A stretch of DNA of 46,353 nt from Candidatus Fermentibacteraceae bacterium (GCA_030592635.1 JAUVIS010000003.1:1-46353), one strand, 5' to 3'; positions 26,701 to 37,268 are shown, numbered from the stretch's first letter. Notes: a model not told the origin generated them from the letters alone. Translations and numbers: made by a program.

Positions 26701-28459
26701 AGAAGATCATCTGAGCCGGTATCTGGAGCTTGCCTTCAATCAGGCAAAGGAACTTGTCTATGTCAAAGACAGCAAACTGCGGTTCCTCACCTGCAACTGG
26801 TCTTTTGCTGATTTCTTCGGCATGGATACTCCGGAAAAAATCCACGGGTTGTGCTCAGGAGATATCATGCCCCCCCTGGCGGCCGAGGAAGACACCAGAA
26901 CTGACAAACTGGCGATGGAAAACAGTTTTTCACTGCGGACAGTGCTTTCTTTTGAAGAGGGTGATGGTAAAACCAGAGTTTTCAGCTGCCTGAAGGTACC
27001 CCTTATCGAGCTGGATCTGCCCATTGGCACTTTCTGCATTATGCGGGACATCTCCAGCGAAGAAGATCAGATGGAAGAGTACCGCAGTCGTGAAGCGGTC
27101 AACTCCGCGATAATACGCAATGCCCCTGTTGGCATTTCCGTCCGTGATTCCGTTGGCAATCTCCTCTCCTACAACAAAGCCTGGCAGAGAATATGGAACA
27201 ACAGTGCTGAAGATGTCAAAGCTGACATGAATCATACTCGAACTGAACTCCAGCTGGATAGCTCCGACTCTTACCTGGCCAATTATCATGACAAGCTCAT
27301 TGATGTGTACACTTCCGGAGAGGAATTTTTCGTTCCGGAAGTAAAAACGAGCAAGAAAAGAGACGGTCTGGATGTCTGGGTTTCACAGCACTTTTATGCG
27401 ATACTGAACCCGGATGACTCCGTGCAGCGGGTGGTGGTACTCACCGTTGATATCTCCGACCAGGTGTACAGCAGAAAAGCCCTGAAAACTACACAGCAGA
27501 ACTACAGGAAACTCTCTGAGACCATCCCGGTGGGGGTATTCAGGAGCGAGATCAGAGAAAACGGTCTGATCCTTTCTATGAATCCCGCCCTGAGAAGAAT
27601 GTTTGGATTTTCTGAACACAGAAGCCAGAATGTAAGAATCAGCGACCTCCCGGCAGACCCTTCGGAAGCGGGTAACATTATCAGTCTCCTGCAGCGTAAG
27701 GGAAGAATTGATGACCGCGAGATTCTCCTGAAAAAAACTGACGGTTCCACCTTCTGGGCATCATTTACAATGAGCACACTTACGGAAGCTTCTGTTTCCA
27801 TTGCCGAGAGCGTTGTTACTGATATAACAAGTAGAATGAACGCGTTCCAGCAGCTTCAGAAAACCATAGACGGTGTTGTTCTTGCAATGAGTCGACTGGT
27901 GGATATGAAAGACCCGTATACTTCCGGACACCAGAAAAGAGTGGCGGATCTTGCCTGCGCAATCGGAGAAGAACTTGGAATGAAGCGCCACATGATTGAT
28001 GGTCTTAGAATCGCGGGGATACTTCATGATATTGGCAAGATGGCAGTGCCTACTGAAATTCTCACAAAGCCGGGCTCTATCACAAGAAGTGAGATGCTCC
28101 TGCTCAGAGAACACGCGGAAGACGGATATGATATTCTCAAATCCATTGACTTTCCATGGCCTGTGGCAGACATAGTTCTTCAGCATCACGAAAGAATTGA
28201 CGGCAGCGGCTACCCGCTGGGTATCAAGGGAGCTGACACTCGACTTGAATCGAAGATACTTGCCGTGGCCGATGTTGTTGAAGCCATGGCCACAATGAGA
28301 CCATACAGGGCAAGTCTGGGGCTTCATGAGGCTCTTCAGACTATTACCGCAGGCTCGGGAATCTACTTTGACAGACAGGTTGTTGAAGCCTGTATGCGGC
28401 TCTTCATGGAAAAAAACTACCAGCTCTCCGAAGAAGATTCTCTGGTTTCAATCAGGTAG
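26690..28459 (+). CDS. PAS-domain HD-GYP domain phosphodiesterase
   Basis: Several PAS repeats then 'HQKRVADLACAIGEELGM...GILHDIGKMAVPTEIL...HHERIDGSGYPLGIKG'; likely TTG start overlapping the pepF end. Confidence 0.9.
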   Translation: MKNKEDHLSRYLELAFNQAKELVYVKDSKLRFLTCNWSFADFFGMDTPEKIHGLCSGDIMPPLAAEEDTRTDKLAMENSFSLRTVLSFEEGDGKTRVFSCLKVPLIELDLPIGTFCIMRDISSEEDQMEEYRSREAVNSAIIRNAPVGISVRDSVGNLLSYNKAWQRIWNNSAEDVKADMNHTRTELQLDSSDSYLANYHDKLIDVYTSGEEFFVPEVKTSKKRDGLDVWVSQHFYAILNPDDSVQRVVVLTVDISDQVYSRKALKTTQQNYRKLSETIPVGVFRSEIRENGLILSMNPALRRMFGFSEHRSQNVRISDLPADPSEAGNIISLLQRKGRIDDREILLKKTDGSTFWASFTMSTLTEASVSIAESVVTDITSRMNAFQQLQKTIDGVVLAMSRLVDMKDPYTSGHQKRVADLACAIGEELGMKRHMIDGLRIAGILHDIGKMAVPTEILTKPGSITRSEMLLLREHAEDGYDILKSIDFPWPVADIVLQHHERIDGSGYPLGIKGADTRLESKILAVADVVEAMATMRPYRASLGLHEALQTITAGSGIYFDRQVVEACMRLFMEKNYQLSEEDSLVSIR

Positions 28460-29114
28460 CGGATGTAAGTCGGCTTATAGTTTCTTCCACCGTGAGTATA
28501 TCTACCTGAGTATCCAGACAATCTCCTGCCGGTCTGGTGTTTTCCACACCCGCAACAGGAACCGGACGGGCATCCAGCATTCCCTGACCAAGATCTCTGG
28601 GGCAGGCCACCGCGACAACAGCAAGAGGTCTCAGCTCCCTGATGTGGCGTCTTGCCAGTGTTCCACCGGTTGCTATGGCGATCTTCACACCTGTACGGTC
28701 GGCCAGATCAAGCAGCGATCCCACAGGACACCCGCCGCACCTGATACAGTTGTATGGATTGAACGTTATTCTGCGATCGCAGTCGTGCCTCTGAAGACAA
28801 TGTGGAAGAAGAAGAAGAATTCTACCGGCAGGAACTGAGCCGCCAAGCTTTCGAAGTGTTTTATCCGATCCCAGAGAAATAACCATTTCCTCTGCCGCGA
28901 ACCCCTCCCCGCCGAGAATGCCGGCCATGGGTTTGAGAACATGAAAGGAAATAGCGAGAAACATGCCGGTTCTGAATAAGCCAAGAATGTTAACAAGAAC
29001 AACTGTTGCCGCAGCCCAGTACCACTGATGGGTTGTGAGGAAAACAATAACCGCCGGAAAAAAGGAAAAGACCGTTAACCCCAGATGATAATGAAAAATG
29101 TTGTTACTTCTCAC
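28452..29114 (-). CDS. DUF116 family protein
   Basis: 'LLLLPHCLQRHDCDRRITFNPYNCIRCGGCPVGSLLDLADRTGVKIAIATGGTLARR', adjacent to fmt. Confidence 0.85.
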   Translation of the reverse strand: MRSNNIFHYHLGLTVFSFFPAVIVFLTTHQWYWAAATVVLVNILGLFRTGMFLAISFHVLKPMAGILGGEGFAAEEMVISLGSDKTLRKLGGSVPAGRILLLLPHCLQRHDCDRRITFNPYNCIRCGGCPVGSLLDLADRTGVKIAIATGGTLARRHIRELRPLAVVAVACPRDLGQGMLDARPVPVAGVENTRPAGDCLDTQVDILTVEETISRLTSAT

Positions 29115-30021
29115 CCAGATGATCCCCCCTCTCTATCCTGTAGCCTCTCACATATTCATCAGCACTCATTCTGCGTTTCCCCTGTGGTTGCACTTCCTTA
29201 ATGGTAATGGAACCAGTGCCGCATCCGATAACAAGAGGCCTGGTCTCAAGCACCTTTCCCGGTGCGCCATGGAGCGTGGAGGGTTCCGCGGAATATATTT
29301 TTAGAATCTTTGGCCCGTTCATTGTTCTCGCTCCGGGAACAGGATTGAAGGCGAGGATCGTTCTTCCAACTTCTTCAGCGGGGCTCTGCCAGTTGATTAC
29401 CGATTCCTCCGGTGTAACCTTTTCCGCATAGCTTTCTGCTCCCGTCTGCGGTACAGGCTTCAATGTGCCGGCGGAGTATCCGGCAAGAACCTCGGGAAGA
29501 GCCAGAGCCGCAGCTTCCGCCAGGGATTTCTCCAGCTCACCGGCAGTTTCAGTGCCACCGATTTCCCGGTAGACTGTATAAAGAATATCGCCGGTGTCCC
29601 AGCCCTCATCCGTAAGCATGAAGCAGACACCGGTTGCTTTATCTCCTTCGAGAATGGTTCTGATAACAGGGGCAGCGCCTCTGTGTCCGGGTAGCAGTGA
29701 GGGATGAATGTTTACCACTCCAAGTGGCGCTATACCCAGAAGCCACCCGGGAAGCCAGCCTCCGTAGGATGCGCTGACCATCACATCAGGTGAAATCTCT
29801 CTGAGTACATCCCTTATATCCTTCAGCTTCTCGGGTTGCAGAAGGTTTATTCCCAGTTCATCCGCAAGAGCGGCCACTGGAGGTTTTGAGAATTTTCTTC
29901 CCCGCCCGGATCGTCTGTCCGGACGGGAAATAACAAGCGCGACCTCAATATTTTCAGAACTTTGAAGAGATCTTAAAGCCGGCAGCGCGAACACCGATGT
30001 ACCGAGAAAGATCAGTTTCAA
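29104..30021 (-). CDS. fmt: Methionyl-tRNA formyltransferase
   Basis: 'GVVNIHPSLLPGHRGAAPVIRTILEGDKATGVCFMLTDEGWDTGDIL'. Confidence 0.96.
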   Translation of the reverse strand: MKLIFLGTSVFALPALRSLQSSENIEVALVISRPDRRSGRGRKFSKPPVAALADELGINLLQPEKLKDIRDVLREISPDVMVSASYGGWLPGWLLGIAPLGVVNIHPSLLPGHRGAAPVIRTILEGDKATGVCFMLTDEGWDTGDILYTVYREIGGTETAGELEKSLAEAAALALPEVLAGYSAGTLKPVPQTGAESYAEKVTPEESVINWQSPAEEVGRTILAFNPVPGARTMNGPKILKIYSAEPSTLHGAPGKVLETRPLVIGCGTGSITIKEVQPQGKRRMSADEYVRGYRIERGDHLGEK

Positions 30022-30545
30022 TACACCCGCCCGCCCTCTCTCAGTTTTCTGAGTCTTCCCTTGAGAAGCTTTCGTTTGATCGGGCTCAGCTTATCCACAA
30101 ACAGAATCCCGTCAAGGTGATCAACCTCGTGAAGTATCAGCCTGGCTGCAAGTCCGCCGACATCAAGAGAAAAAATGTTTCCGCGTATATCCGCAGCCTT
30201 GATATTCACTCTGGATGACCGTGAAAGCATCTCATAAATACCGGGCACACTTAAACATCCCTCTTCTCTCTTTTCCATATCTCCGTAGGGATGTATTTCC
30301 GGATTGATGAACACCACATGTCCGTTCAGCTCATCAAGGTAATCCGGAATGGCTATAAACAGCCTGACGGATTCTCCCACCTGCGGAGCGGCAAGACCCA
30401 GCCCTTCAGCGGCTTCCAGAGTCTTTTCCATAGTTCCGACCAGGCTGACTATGTACGGCATATCATCAGGAAAGACCAGCGGTCTGCTTTTCCGCCTCAG
30501 TACAGGATCACCTATTATCCGAACTTTATTCAGCAGGTTTTGCAT
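30018..30545 (-). CDS. def: Peptide deformylase
   Basis: 'GLGLAAPQVG', 'EEGCLSVPG', 'LILHEVDHLDGILF'. Confidence 0.96.
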   Translation of the reverse strand: MQNLLNKVRIIGDPVLRRKSRPLVFPDDMPYIVSLVGTMEKTLEAAEGLGLAAPQVGESVRLFIAIPDYLDELNGHVVFINPEIHPYGDMEKREEGCLSVPGIYEMLSRSSRVNIKAADIRGNIFSLDVGGLAARLILHEVDHLDGILFVDKLSPIKRKLLKGRLRKLREGGRVY

Positions 30546-30925
30546 TTGGAAGACACTTCTTCCCCGAGAATGGTCAAAGCAGTACGGTCAACATCGATTT
30601 TTACGGAATCAGCAATCCTGATTGTAACAACATCTCCCTTGAGATTGGTAATTACACCGTGGATTCCGCCGTTTGTTACAACATTGTTTCCCTTCTGCAT
30701 GGATTCACGCATTTCAGCCATCCTCTTTGACTGCTTCTGCTGTGGTCTGATGATCAGGAAGTAGAAGATACCCACCATGGCAACTATGGGAAGAAGACCC
30801 ATGATTCCACCTCCGCCAAGACAGCTCGCGGGCGAGGCGGCCTCTTCCGCGCCTCCGGCTGTTTCCTGGGCCATGGCTGACACCGCGAGAAAAACCGGGA
30901 TTGTAACAATATTTCTGATTTTCAT
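30530..30925 (-). CDS. yajC: Preprotein translocase subunit YajC
   Basis: 'FYFLIIRPQQKQSKRMAEMRESMQKGNNVVTNGGIHGVI'. Confidence 0.93.
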   Translation of the reverse strand: MKIRNIVTIPVFLAVSAMAQETAGGAEEAASPASCLGGGGIMGLLPIVAMVGIFYFLIIRPQQKQSKRMAEMRESMQKGNNVVTNGGIHGVITNLKGDVVTIRIADSVKIDVDRTALTILGEEVSSKCKTC

Positions 30926-30927
30926 TT

Positions 30928-31788
30928 TTACCTTTCCTTTTCATATGAACCGGCAAGGGCACCAACAGTTCCGGTAACCGCGCCGAGTAAGATTACAAGA
31001 GTCATCCAGGACAGGGGCATAAACCTGTGAGTCACAGCACCGGAAAGTACTTCTGACAAAACAGCCGTCAGGGCAAGTCCGCAGGCGGAACCGGTCATCC
31101 CCATAAATACTCCCTCAACAACAAAGGGAACTCTGATGAACCACCATGGCGCGCCAACTGTTCTCATAATATTGACAGTGAGCGATCTGCGCACAACCGA
31201 CAATCTCACAGTATAGAAAACTACAAGAGAGATGCTTGATACAAGAACAATACCCAGAAGAATAACAAGTCGCCGGATTGTTATTACAGTTTTAATAAGG
31301 CCCGGAAGGTAATTCTCGCCGTATACCGCATCCTTCACTCCTTCAATGGCACCAATAGTCCGGGAAAGTTCCGACATTCTTTCCTGGCTCATGGCTTCCG
31401 TCTCAAAAGCGATCTGAAGAGACGCGGGAAGCCTGAAATCGCTGCCCATCACATCCAGAAGATCCGTCCTGCCGGGAAGTTCTGCTCTGAAGAGTGCCTC
31501 AGCCTCCTGCGGAGAAACATAGTAAACTGATTTGATGCCCGGCAGACTGCTTATAAGATCACCGACAACTCTGCCCTCTCCCGGTGAAATATCTCTCTGG
31601 AGAAATACTTCCATTCCCACAAGGTTTTCTTCTCTGTCCATTATGCTTTGAAGATTCCATGAAATGATCAGAAATGTGTTAAACACTACGAATGCCAGCG
31701 CCACCATAAGCAGTGTGATCAGGCGGGCGCCTGGTCTGAAATGCAGATTAAGGGTGATTTCCCGGACAGCAGATCGGATAAAGCTCAT
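30928..31788 (-). CDS. ftsX: Cell division protein FtsX
   Basis: FtsX topology, 'LPGIKSVYYVSPQEAEALFRAELPGRTDLLD', 'LTVNIMRTVGAPWWFIRVPFVVEGVFMG'; adjacent ftsE. Confidence 0.92.
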   Translation of the reverse strand: MSFIRSAVREITLNLHFRPGARLITLLMVALAFVVFNTFLIISWNLQSIMDREENLVGMEVFLQRDISPGEGRVVGDLISSLPGIKSVYYVSPQEAEALFRAELPGRTDLLDVMGSDFRLPASLQIAFETEAMSQERMSELSRTIGAIEGVKDAVYGENYLPGLIKTVITIRRLVILLGIVLVSSISLVVFYTVRLSVVRRSLTVNIMRTVGAPWWFIRVPFVVEGVFMGMTGSACGLALTAVLSEVLSGAVTHRFMPLSWMTLVILLGAVTGTVGALAGSYEKER

Positions 31789-32471
31789 GAGTCCTGATCC
31801 AGTTCTGTCCATCTGTCCGCTCCGCGGAGGACACCTCTATCGAGGAAAAGGAAGCGGCCTTTGCCTGCGGGAACCTGCCGGGGATCGTGTGTAGCCATAA
31901 CCACAGTGGTTCCACCCCGGTTGATTTCAAGAAGAAGCTCAACAACCTCCCTGGAAACTTCAGGGTCAAGGTTACCGGTGGGCTCATCGGCAAGGAGTAA
32001 CACCGGATGCGCGACCATAGCCCTGGCAATAGCCACCCTCTGCTGCTCGCCGCCGCTGAGTTCATGGGGAAATGAGTTTCTTCTGTGACTTAAGCCCATC
32101 CTTGCCAGAAGGGAAATCACTCTCTTCTGTACTGTTCTGTTCCGGGTTCCGGATACCTGCAAGGGCAAAGCCACATTATCGAACACAGTTCTGGTGTGCA
32201 GAAGCCTGAAATCCTGAAACACTATGCCGATCTTTCTTCTGAGCTGAGGAAGTTCTCTCCTCCGTATCCTGTCGGATCGGAATCCACCAACCTCAACAAA
32301 ACCCGAATCAGGCTTGTCTCCCATCCATATGAGTCTCAGCAGAGTTGTCTTCCCGGCGCCGCTGGCACCGGAGATAACAAGGAACTCGCCCCGCGTGATT
32401 TCCATATCAATTTTATCCAGAGCCGGCCATCTGCCGTAGCTTAACCGAACACCACTCATGGTTACCAGCAA
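31785..32471 (-). CDS. ftsE: Cell division ATP-binding protein FtsE
   Basis: 'SGASGAGKTTLLRLIW', 'ELSGGEQQRVAIARAMVAHPVLLLADEPTGNLDPE'. Confidence 0.94.
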   Translation of the reverse strand: MLVTMSGVRLSYGRWPALDKIDMEITRGEFLVISGASGAGKTTLLRLIWMGDKPDSGFVEVGGFRSDRIRRRELPQLRRKIGIVFQDFRLLHTRTVFDNVALPLQVSGTRNRTVQKRVISLLARMGLSHRRNSFPHELSGGEQQRVAIARAMVAHPVLLLADEPTGNLDPEVSREVVELLLEINRGGTTVVMATHDPRQVPAGKGRFLFLDRGVLRGADRWTELDQDS

Positions 32472-32731
32472 GGCGCCTCCTCATTAATCACTGAGTAAAG
32501 AGAGCTTCTGTCCTTTCTGGACACATTCTTCCCCGCAGGAACAACAAGCACCTTTATAGTAGTTCTGCTTCCGTCGGGTTTAATAAGGCTGATTACAGAA
32601 CCGGTTTCCACTGCGGATGACGCTTTCGCCCGGGAGCCATTCAATTCAACCGCACCCGCCCCAATTGCCTTCGAGGCGATAGACCGCGTTTTCAGCAGCC
32701 CGGTCACCTTAAGAAACAGATCAATTCTCAT
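32462..32731 (-). CDS. S4 domain RNA-binding protein (Hsp15-like)
   Basis: 'MRIDLFLKVTGLLKTRSIASKAIGAGAVELNGSRAKASSAVETGSVISL'. Confidence 0.88.
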   Translation of the reverse strand: MRIDLFLKVTGLLKTRSIASKAIGAGAVELNGSRAKASSAVETGSVISLIKPDGSRTTIKVLVVPAGKNVSRKDRSSLYSVINEEAPCW

Positions 32732-33987
32732 TATAAATTAATCACGACTGGGATGTCGGCTCTGAGAGATTCCACCATTTCCGAGTAGTATGTCTTCCAG
32801 TAAACAGATTGCAGCATGGAAGTGAGTTCGTCACTGGTAAAGACCGTCCAGTCAATATTCTGATCCTCGCCGGTTTTGAAAACAGCAACAGCCATATCCT
32901 GTTCAATGGCTACAGGTCGGGAAACTTCACCGGGGCTCAGATTAATAACAGCCTCCCTCATCTCACCTTCCCAGGCGCCGGCGTTCACTGTGCCCAGAAA
33001 GCCATCCGTATTATGCGGATCGGGATCAAAGCTGAATTCAGCCACTGCGTCGGCAAAGGCCATTCCGGCTTCCAAATCCTCAACCAGTTCCTCTGCCTGC
33101 TGAAAGGTTCTCTCCAGATCTGCCGGTGTAAGCTGAGCAATGATAATAATGTGACTTGCGCGGACACGCTCATCATCGCGGTCCGTCAGTTTGATCAGAT
33201 GAACACCGAAAGGAGTCAGGAAGGGACCGGCAATCTCGCCGGGTTCAAGGGCGTATGCCACACCTTCAAAAGTAGCGGTCATATCTCCCCGCTCGAACCA
33301 GCCCAGATCTCCCCCGACTGAGGCGGAGCCATCCTGCGAATAGGCTGCTGCCGCGGCGGAAAAGGTAATCTCGCCCGTCTCAATGAGAGTTCTTACTTCA
33401 GACAGCAGAACTTCAGCTTCCTCTGTGTCTGAAGGCAGAACAGGAAGGTATATCCAGCTGAGGTTTGTCGGAGCAAGCGCCTCCTGAACAATCTCCGGAT
33501 TGTCAGTAAAAAATGCCGCCGCGTCAGATGGCATGGTGGTCATAGCCCTTCCTGCCTTCAGGCGGACATAATTCTCGCTGGCGATCTTGTCTCCCATTAT
33601 GGAGTAGTAACTGTTTCTCAAGGTGGCTACGGTCATTCCTGTGGAAGCAAGAAATTCCATGAACTCCTGCTCGGAGTAGAATCCACTTCTTATTTCGGCC
33701 ATGACATTGTCCACAGAACTCTCAATTTCCACTCTTTCCGGATAGATACCTTCGCGTCTGGCGGCCTCCACTAGAAGTTTCTCTTCAATGAGCTGCTCCA
33801 CAGCAAGCTGATAGGAAGGACTGGACTGATCAATCCCGTAAGCTGTTTCCTCATCAATACCCGACTCAATCAACAATGATACCGCATCAGAGTGCAGTAC
33901 AGGTTCTGACCCCACAACAGCGATTACTCTCTCCAGTGTCATGGGTACCGAAAGCATCGCAGCAACGCACAATAGGATATTTATCAA
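32731..33987 (-). CDS. SurA-like periplasmic peptidyl-prolyl isomerase
   Basis: SurA N-domain plus parvulin 'AAYSQDGSASVGGDLGWFERGDM...PGEIAGPFLTPFGVHLIKLTD'. Confidence 0.93.
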   Translation of the reverse strand: MINILLCVAAMLSVPMTLERVIAVVGSEPVLHSDAVSLLIESGIDEETAYGIDQSSPSYQLAVEQLIEEKLLVEAARREGIYPERVEIESSVDNVMAEIRSGFYSEQEFMEFLASTGMTVATLRNSYYSIMGDKIASENYVRLKAGRAMTTMPSDAAAFFTDNPEIVQEALAPTNLSWIYLPVLPSDTEEAEVLLSEVRTLIETGEITFSAAAAAYSQDGSASVGGDLGWFERGDMTATFEGVAYALEPGEIAGPFLTPFGVHLIKLTDRDDERVRASHIIIIAQLTPADLERTFQQAEELVEDLEAGMAFADAVAEFSFDPDPHNTDGFLGTVNAGAWEGEMREAVINLSPGEVSRPVAIEQDMAVAVFKTGEDQNIDWTVFTSDELTSMLQSVYWKTYYSEMVESLRADIPVVINL

Positions 33988-34802
33988 TGAACTACCTCCA
34001 CGGATAATCTGTTTTCTGTCGCAAGAAGCACACTGTCAAGCGCAGCATCAATTCTGGAATTATACAAGTCCTCCGCGGCACTTCTCATGACCCGGAGAGT
34101 ATCTGTGACTGCCCGCGTCTCTGAGACCTTGAAGATATGCCATCCTATGCTGGAGTGCACAATCTCACTGAGCCCGTCAAGAAGGGCAATACCCATGGGA
34201 AGACCTTGAGCGAGCATCTCACCGCCTGTGACAAAGCCAAGATCTCCGCCTATTGCCGCTTTCTGACCAAGTGAAGAATTCTGTGCTGTTACCTGAAAAT
34301 TCTGACCCCAGCCCAGACGGGTATGCAGGGACTCGGCAATGGCGCTGTCAGCAGCGATAATCTGAAAGTAGTGCCTTTCAATAAGAAAAAGATCAGGATT
34401 CGCTATCATATAAGCCCGTACTTCCGCCTCAACTGGCGAGTTTACGGATCCAATAACATGCTCCACCATGAGATCACGAAGGTAGAGCTGCTTAGCTCTC
34501 TCCTGAACAAATCTGCTTATTGCCGGATTTTCCAGACCGGCTTCCTCCGCCGCGCAGGCAAGCAGCTGATCCTCAATCCATTCATCTGCCGCACCTTCGC
34601 CCGCCCTGACAAAGGCGGCATCAGAAGCGTAAAGAACATGTGTGCCCACGGAAGCAAGAATCTCTCTTTCCAGATTCCCGGGTTCAACAGCCGGAGGTGA
34701 ATCAGTTCTCACAGTTCCTGAATGCGAAACAAGAATAAACAGAGTAACTCCCGCAACAATGCCGGTGAGTATCCACAAAGCCAGGGGCACTGATCTTCCC
34801 AT
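33984..34802 (-). CDS. Parvulin-like (PpiC) PPIase, membrane-anchored
   Basis: N-terminal TM; 'AQNSSLGQKAAIGGDLGFVTGGEM...GLSEIVHSSIGWHIFKVSE'. Confidence 0.85.
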   Translation of the reverse strand: MGRSVPLALWILTGIVAGVTLFILVSHSGTVRTDSPPAVEPGNLEREILASVGTHVLYASDAAFVRAGEGAADEWIEDQLLACAAEEAGLENPAISRFVQERAKQLYLRDLMVEHVIGSVNSPVEAEVRAYMIANPDLFLIERHYFQIIAADSAIAESLHTRLGWGQNFQVTAQNSSLGQKAAIGGDLGFVTGGEMLAQGLPMGIALLDGLSEIVHSSIGWHIFKVSETRAVTDTLRVMRSAAEDLYNSRIDAALDSVLLATENRLSVEVVH

Positions 34803-34818
34803 TGATTTCCCCGTCCTT

Positions 34819-35634
34819 CTATATGTGATTCAGGAGACGCTCCGGCCACATGTTAACCACATGCTCCTCTCGCAGATTTTCAAGCAGATCAACCAGCAGT
34901 ATTTCCTGTTTGGCGGATACAAGTTCCATAGCGGCCAGCTCAATGATCTCGTCATCTGTGAACTGAGCGGCCATCTGCTTCTTTTCCATAAGCTGAACAA
35001 TGTGGTATCCGATCGAAGTCTCAACTACTCCGGATATCTCACCCGTAGAGAGTTGACACACAGCCTCCATGAAAGTCGGCGAGACCATGCCTCTGCTGAT
35101 CCACCCCAGGCTGCCCCCGGAGGAAGAGCTGGGATCCACAGAGAACTGGGCAGCCAGTGTAACAAAGGATTCGCCGGCATTCAGCCTGGAAAGTACAGAT
35201 GACGCCATAACTTCATCAGGCAGAAGAATGTGCCTGATGTTGTATTCAAGGGTATATGTTTCACCCCAGACATCAATGTAGTTTTCAACCTCCAGCCGCG
35301 ACACTTCAACATCCCCAAGAATATCTGTAATGTAGGCCTCAATAATTATCTGGTTTACAGTCTGCTCAATCACAGCCGCCACATCCGAGCGGGCAGCAAT
35401 GTTGCTCTCTTGTGCCGCAGTTAAAATAAGTTGCTCTCTTACCCATAGTTCAAGTACTTCGGAAGCAGCGGCTTCTGTGGTTATTCCCAGACCTGAAACA
35501 GCCTCCGGGCCTCCAACCATTCCAAGCAGATCCTCCCAGACAAGCTCACTGGAATCAACTGAAGCGAGCACATCCCCGACGGCGGTGCCGCACAGAACTG
35601 CTGTCAACATTATCATGTATACAAGGGTCTTCAT
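34819..35634 (-). CDS. Parvulin-like (PpiC) PPIase
   Basis: 'AAQFSVDPSSSSGGSLGWISRGMVSPTFMEAVCQLSTGEISGVVETSIGYHIVQLME'. Confidence 0.9.
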   Translation of the reverse strand: MKTLVYMIMLTAVLCGTAVGDVLASVDSSELVWEDLLGMVGGPEAVSGLGITTEAAASEVLELWVREQLILTAAQESNIAARSDVAAVIEQTVNQIIIEAYITDILGDVEVSRLEVENYIDVWGETYTLEYNIRHILLPDEVMASSVLSRLNAGESFVTLAAQFSVDPSSSSGGSLGWISRGMVSPTFMEAVCQLSTGEISGVVETSIGYHIVQLMEKKQMAAQFTDDEIIELAAMELVSAKQEILLVDLLENLREEHVVNMWPERLLNHI

Positions 35635-35651
35635 ATCAATTTTCCTTCCAT

Positions 35652-37250
35652 TTACCGTGTTCCGCCCCAGAGATCAATCTCCCGCACAGCGGCAGTATCT
35701 ATGGTTGCAGAGTATCTGGCATTAAGATCGTTCATCAGGCCCTCAAACCCGGAGGAAAACATCATGGAAGCAGCCATCAGCTCTGCCTGAGAATAAACAT
35801 CTTCCAGTGAAGCGATCCCCGGAGGAACAATCTCAACTACCTTGAACCATGCCGCAAGTTCCCCATCCAGTAATACCGGCCCGGAAAAGACTCCGGAATC
35901 AGCGGCGAAAATTGCGGATCCGAGTTCCCCGCCGAAAGCCCGCTCAACCTGAAGCGGTGTGGGCATCATTGTTCCACTCCGATCCTGAACAGTTTGATAA
36001 CCGGCCAGTTCATCAAAGCTCAAGGCAGTCTGAGAATCAAGAGTTGAGGAGCTGTCAGTGTAGCCGAGAAGAACAGAGCGTCTTTCCGGTAAGTGGAACA
36101 GCTCTCTGTTCTCTTCAAACCAGAGGACAACACCGGCGCTGTCAGGAATACTTGCCTCAAGCACACGACTTCTCATAACACACTCTGCTCTGGCGTAGTC
36201 AAGAGCGTTTTCCGGAAGGATAATCCCGTTTTCTACCGCCAGTTCGGCAAGTCCATACCTCTGTGCTATCGATTTGACATAAAACCAGAGGGTAGCTTCA
36301 GTGGTCATAAATATTTCAGGCGGTGAAAAAACCGCTATTTCCTCAGGCACCTCTCCGGGAAAGTTCACAGGATCCGCCATCATCATTACATCCACAATAT
36401 CCGCAACGGTAAGGGTGTCTCTGCCCAGAAGAACTACAGGCTCCCGAGTACCGGGCCCGTCTGGAACGATCCGGGTTCCACTTACTGTGCAATTGGCCGC
36501 AAGGGCGGAGATTCCTCTGGAAAGAATGGTGTCCGGTGTGATCACGGCAACAGTATTCATGAATCCCAGACTTGTAGCATTGTCCGCGGGTATCCATTCT
36601 CCCTCTGTAAGATTGAGAATGCAAACACACCACTCTCCATACATCGGCAGCACATGGGCGATTCCAGTCTCCATGGCCAGAAGAGGAAAAAAGGAAGGTG
36701 TGATTCTTTGAACCGGACCTGTAAAGCTTCTGTAGCTTGATCCATCCGGCAGGCTCCAGGGAGCAAACATAGAAGGAACGGAGACATCGTAGTTACCACT
36801 GTTCCACTTATCGTTCATCTCCAGTGCAGCAAGCGAATCATCCAGGAGAACAACACGAAGAGTAAAGTCGGAATATCCGCACGAGGCCATGGAATCAATA
36901 TAGCCCGGCTGATCGAATGCAAATCCAATGCGGTTGAACATGGAATCAGCAAGCATGGATACCCTGTAAAGATCTTCCCAGCCTTCGGAGACTGTTCTGT
37001 CCTCTTCCCAGGCGGAGAGAAGCATCCTCTTCACCATTATCCGGTTCATCAATTCCATTCTTCCGCCAGGTTCAAGAACCGCGACCTGCTCGTCTGCGGG
37101 AAGGTTGTTGAAAACAGCAAGATACTCTTCCGTGGTAACAGGAACTCCTCCCACAGAGCCCGGATCACCGGTTCTCCCGCAGGAAGAAATCAGGAAAATC
37201 ATAATCATAGCGACGAAAAGAATGTAAAGAAACACACGCATTGGTTCCAC
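35652..37250 (-). CDS. Probable lipoprotein related to SurA/PpiD-type chaperones
   Basis: Lipobox-like 'MIFLISSCG'; C-terminal degenerate parvulin-like 'VERAFGGELGSAIFAADSGVFSGPVLLDGELAAWFKVVEI'; in PpiC cluster. Confidence 0.65.
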   Translation of the reverse strand: MEPMRVFLYILFVAMIMIFLISSCGRTGDPGSVGGVPVTTEEYLAVFNNLPADEQVAVLEPGGRMELMNRIMVKRMLLSAWEEDRTVSEGWEDLYRVSMLADSMFNRIGFAFDQPGYIDSMASCGYSDFTLRVVLLDDSLAALEMNDKWNSGNYDVSVPSMFAPWSLPDGSSYRSFTGPVQRITPSFFPLLAMETGIAHVLPMYGEWCVCILNLTEGEWIPADNATSLGFMNTVAVITPDTILSRGISALAANCTVSGTRIVPDGPGTREPVVLLGRDTLTVADIVDVMMMADPVNFPGEVPEEIAVFSPPEIFMTTEATLWFYVKSIAQRYGLAELAVENGIILPENALDYARAECVMRSRVLEASIPDSAGVVLWFEENRELFHLPERRSVLLGYTDSSSTLDSQTALSFDELAGYQTVQDRSGTMMPTPLQVERAFGGELGSAIFAADSGVFSGPVLLDGELAAWFKVVEIVPPGIASLEDVYSQAELMAASMMFSSGFEGLMNDLNARYSATIDTAAVREIDLWGGTR

Positions 37251-37268
37251 CTCTGCCTTAATGTAGTA

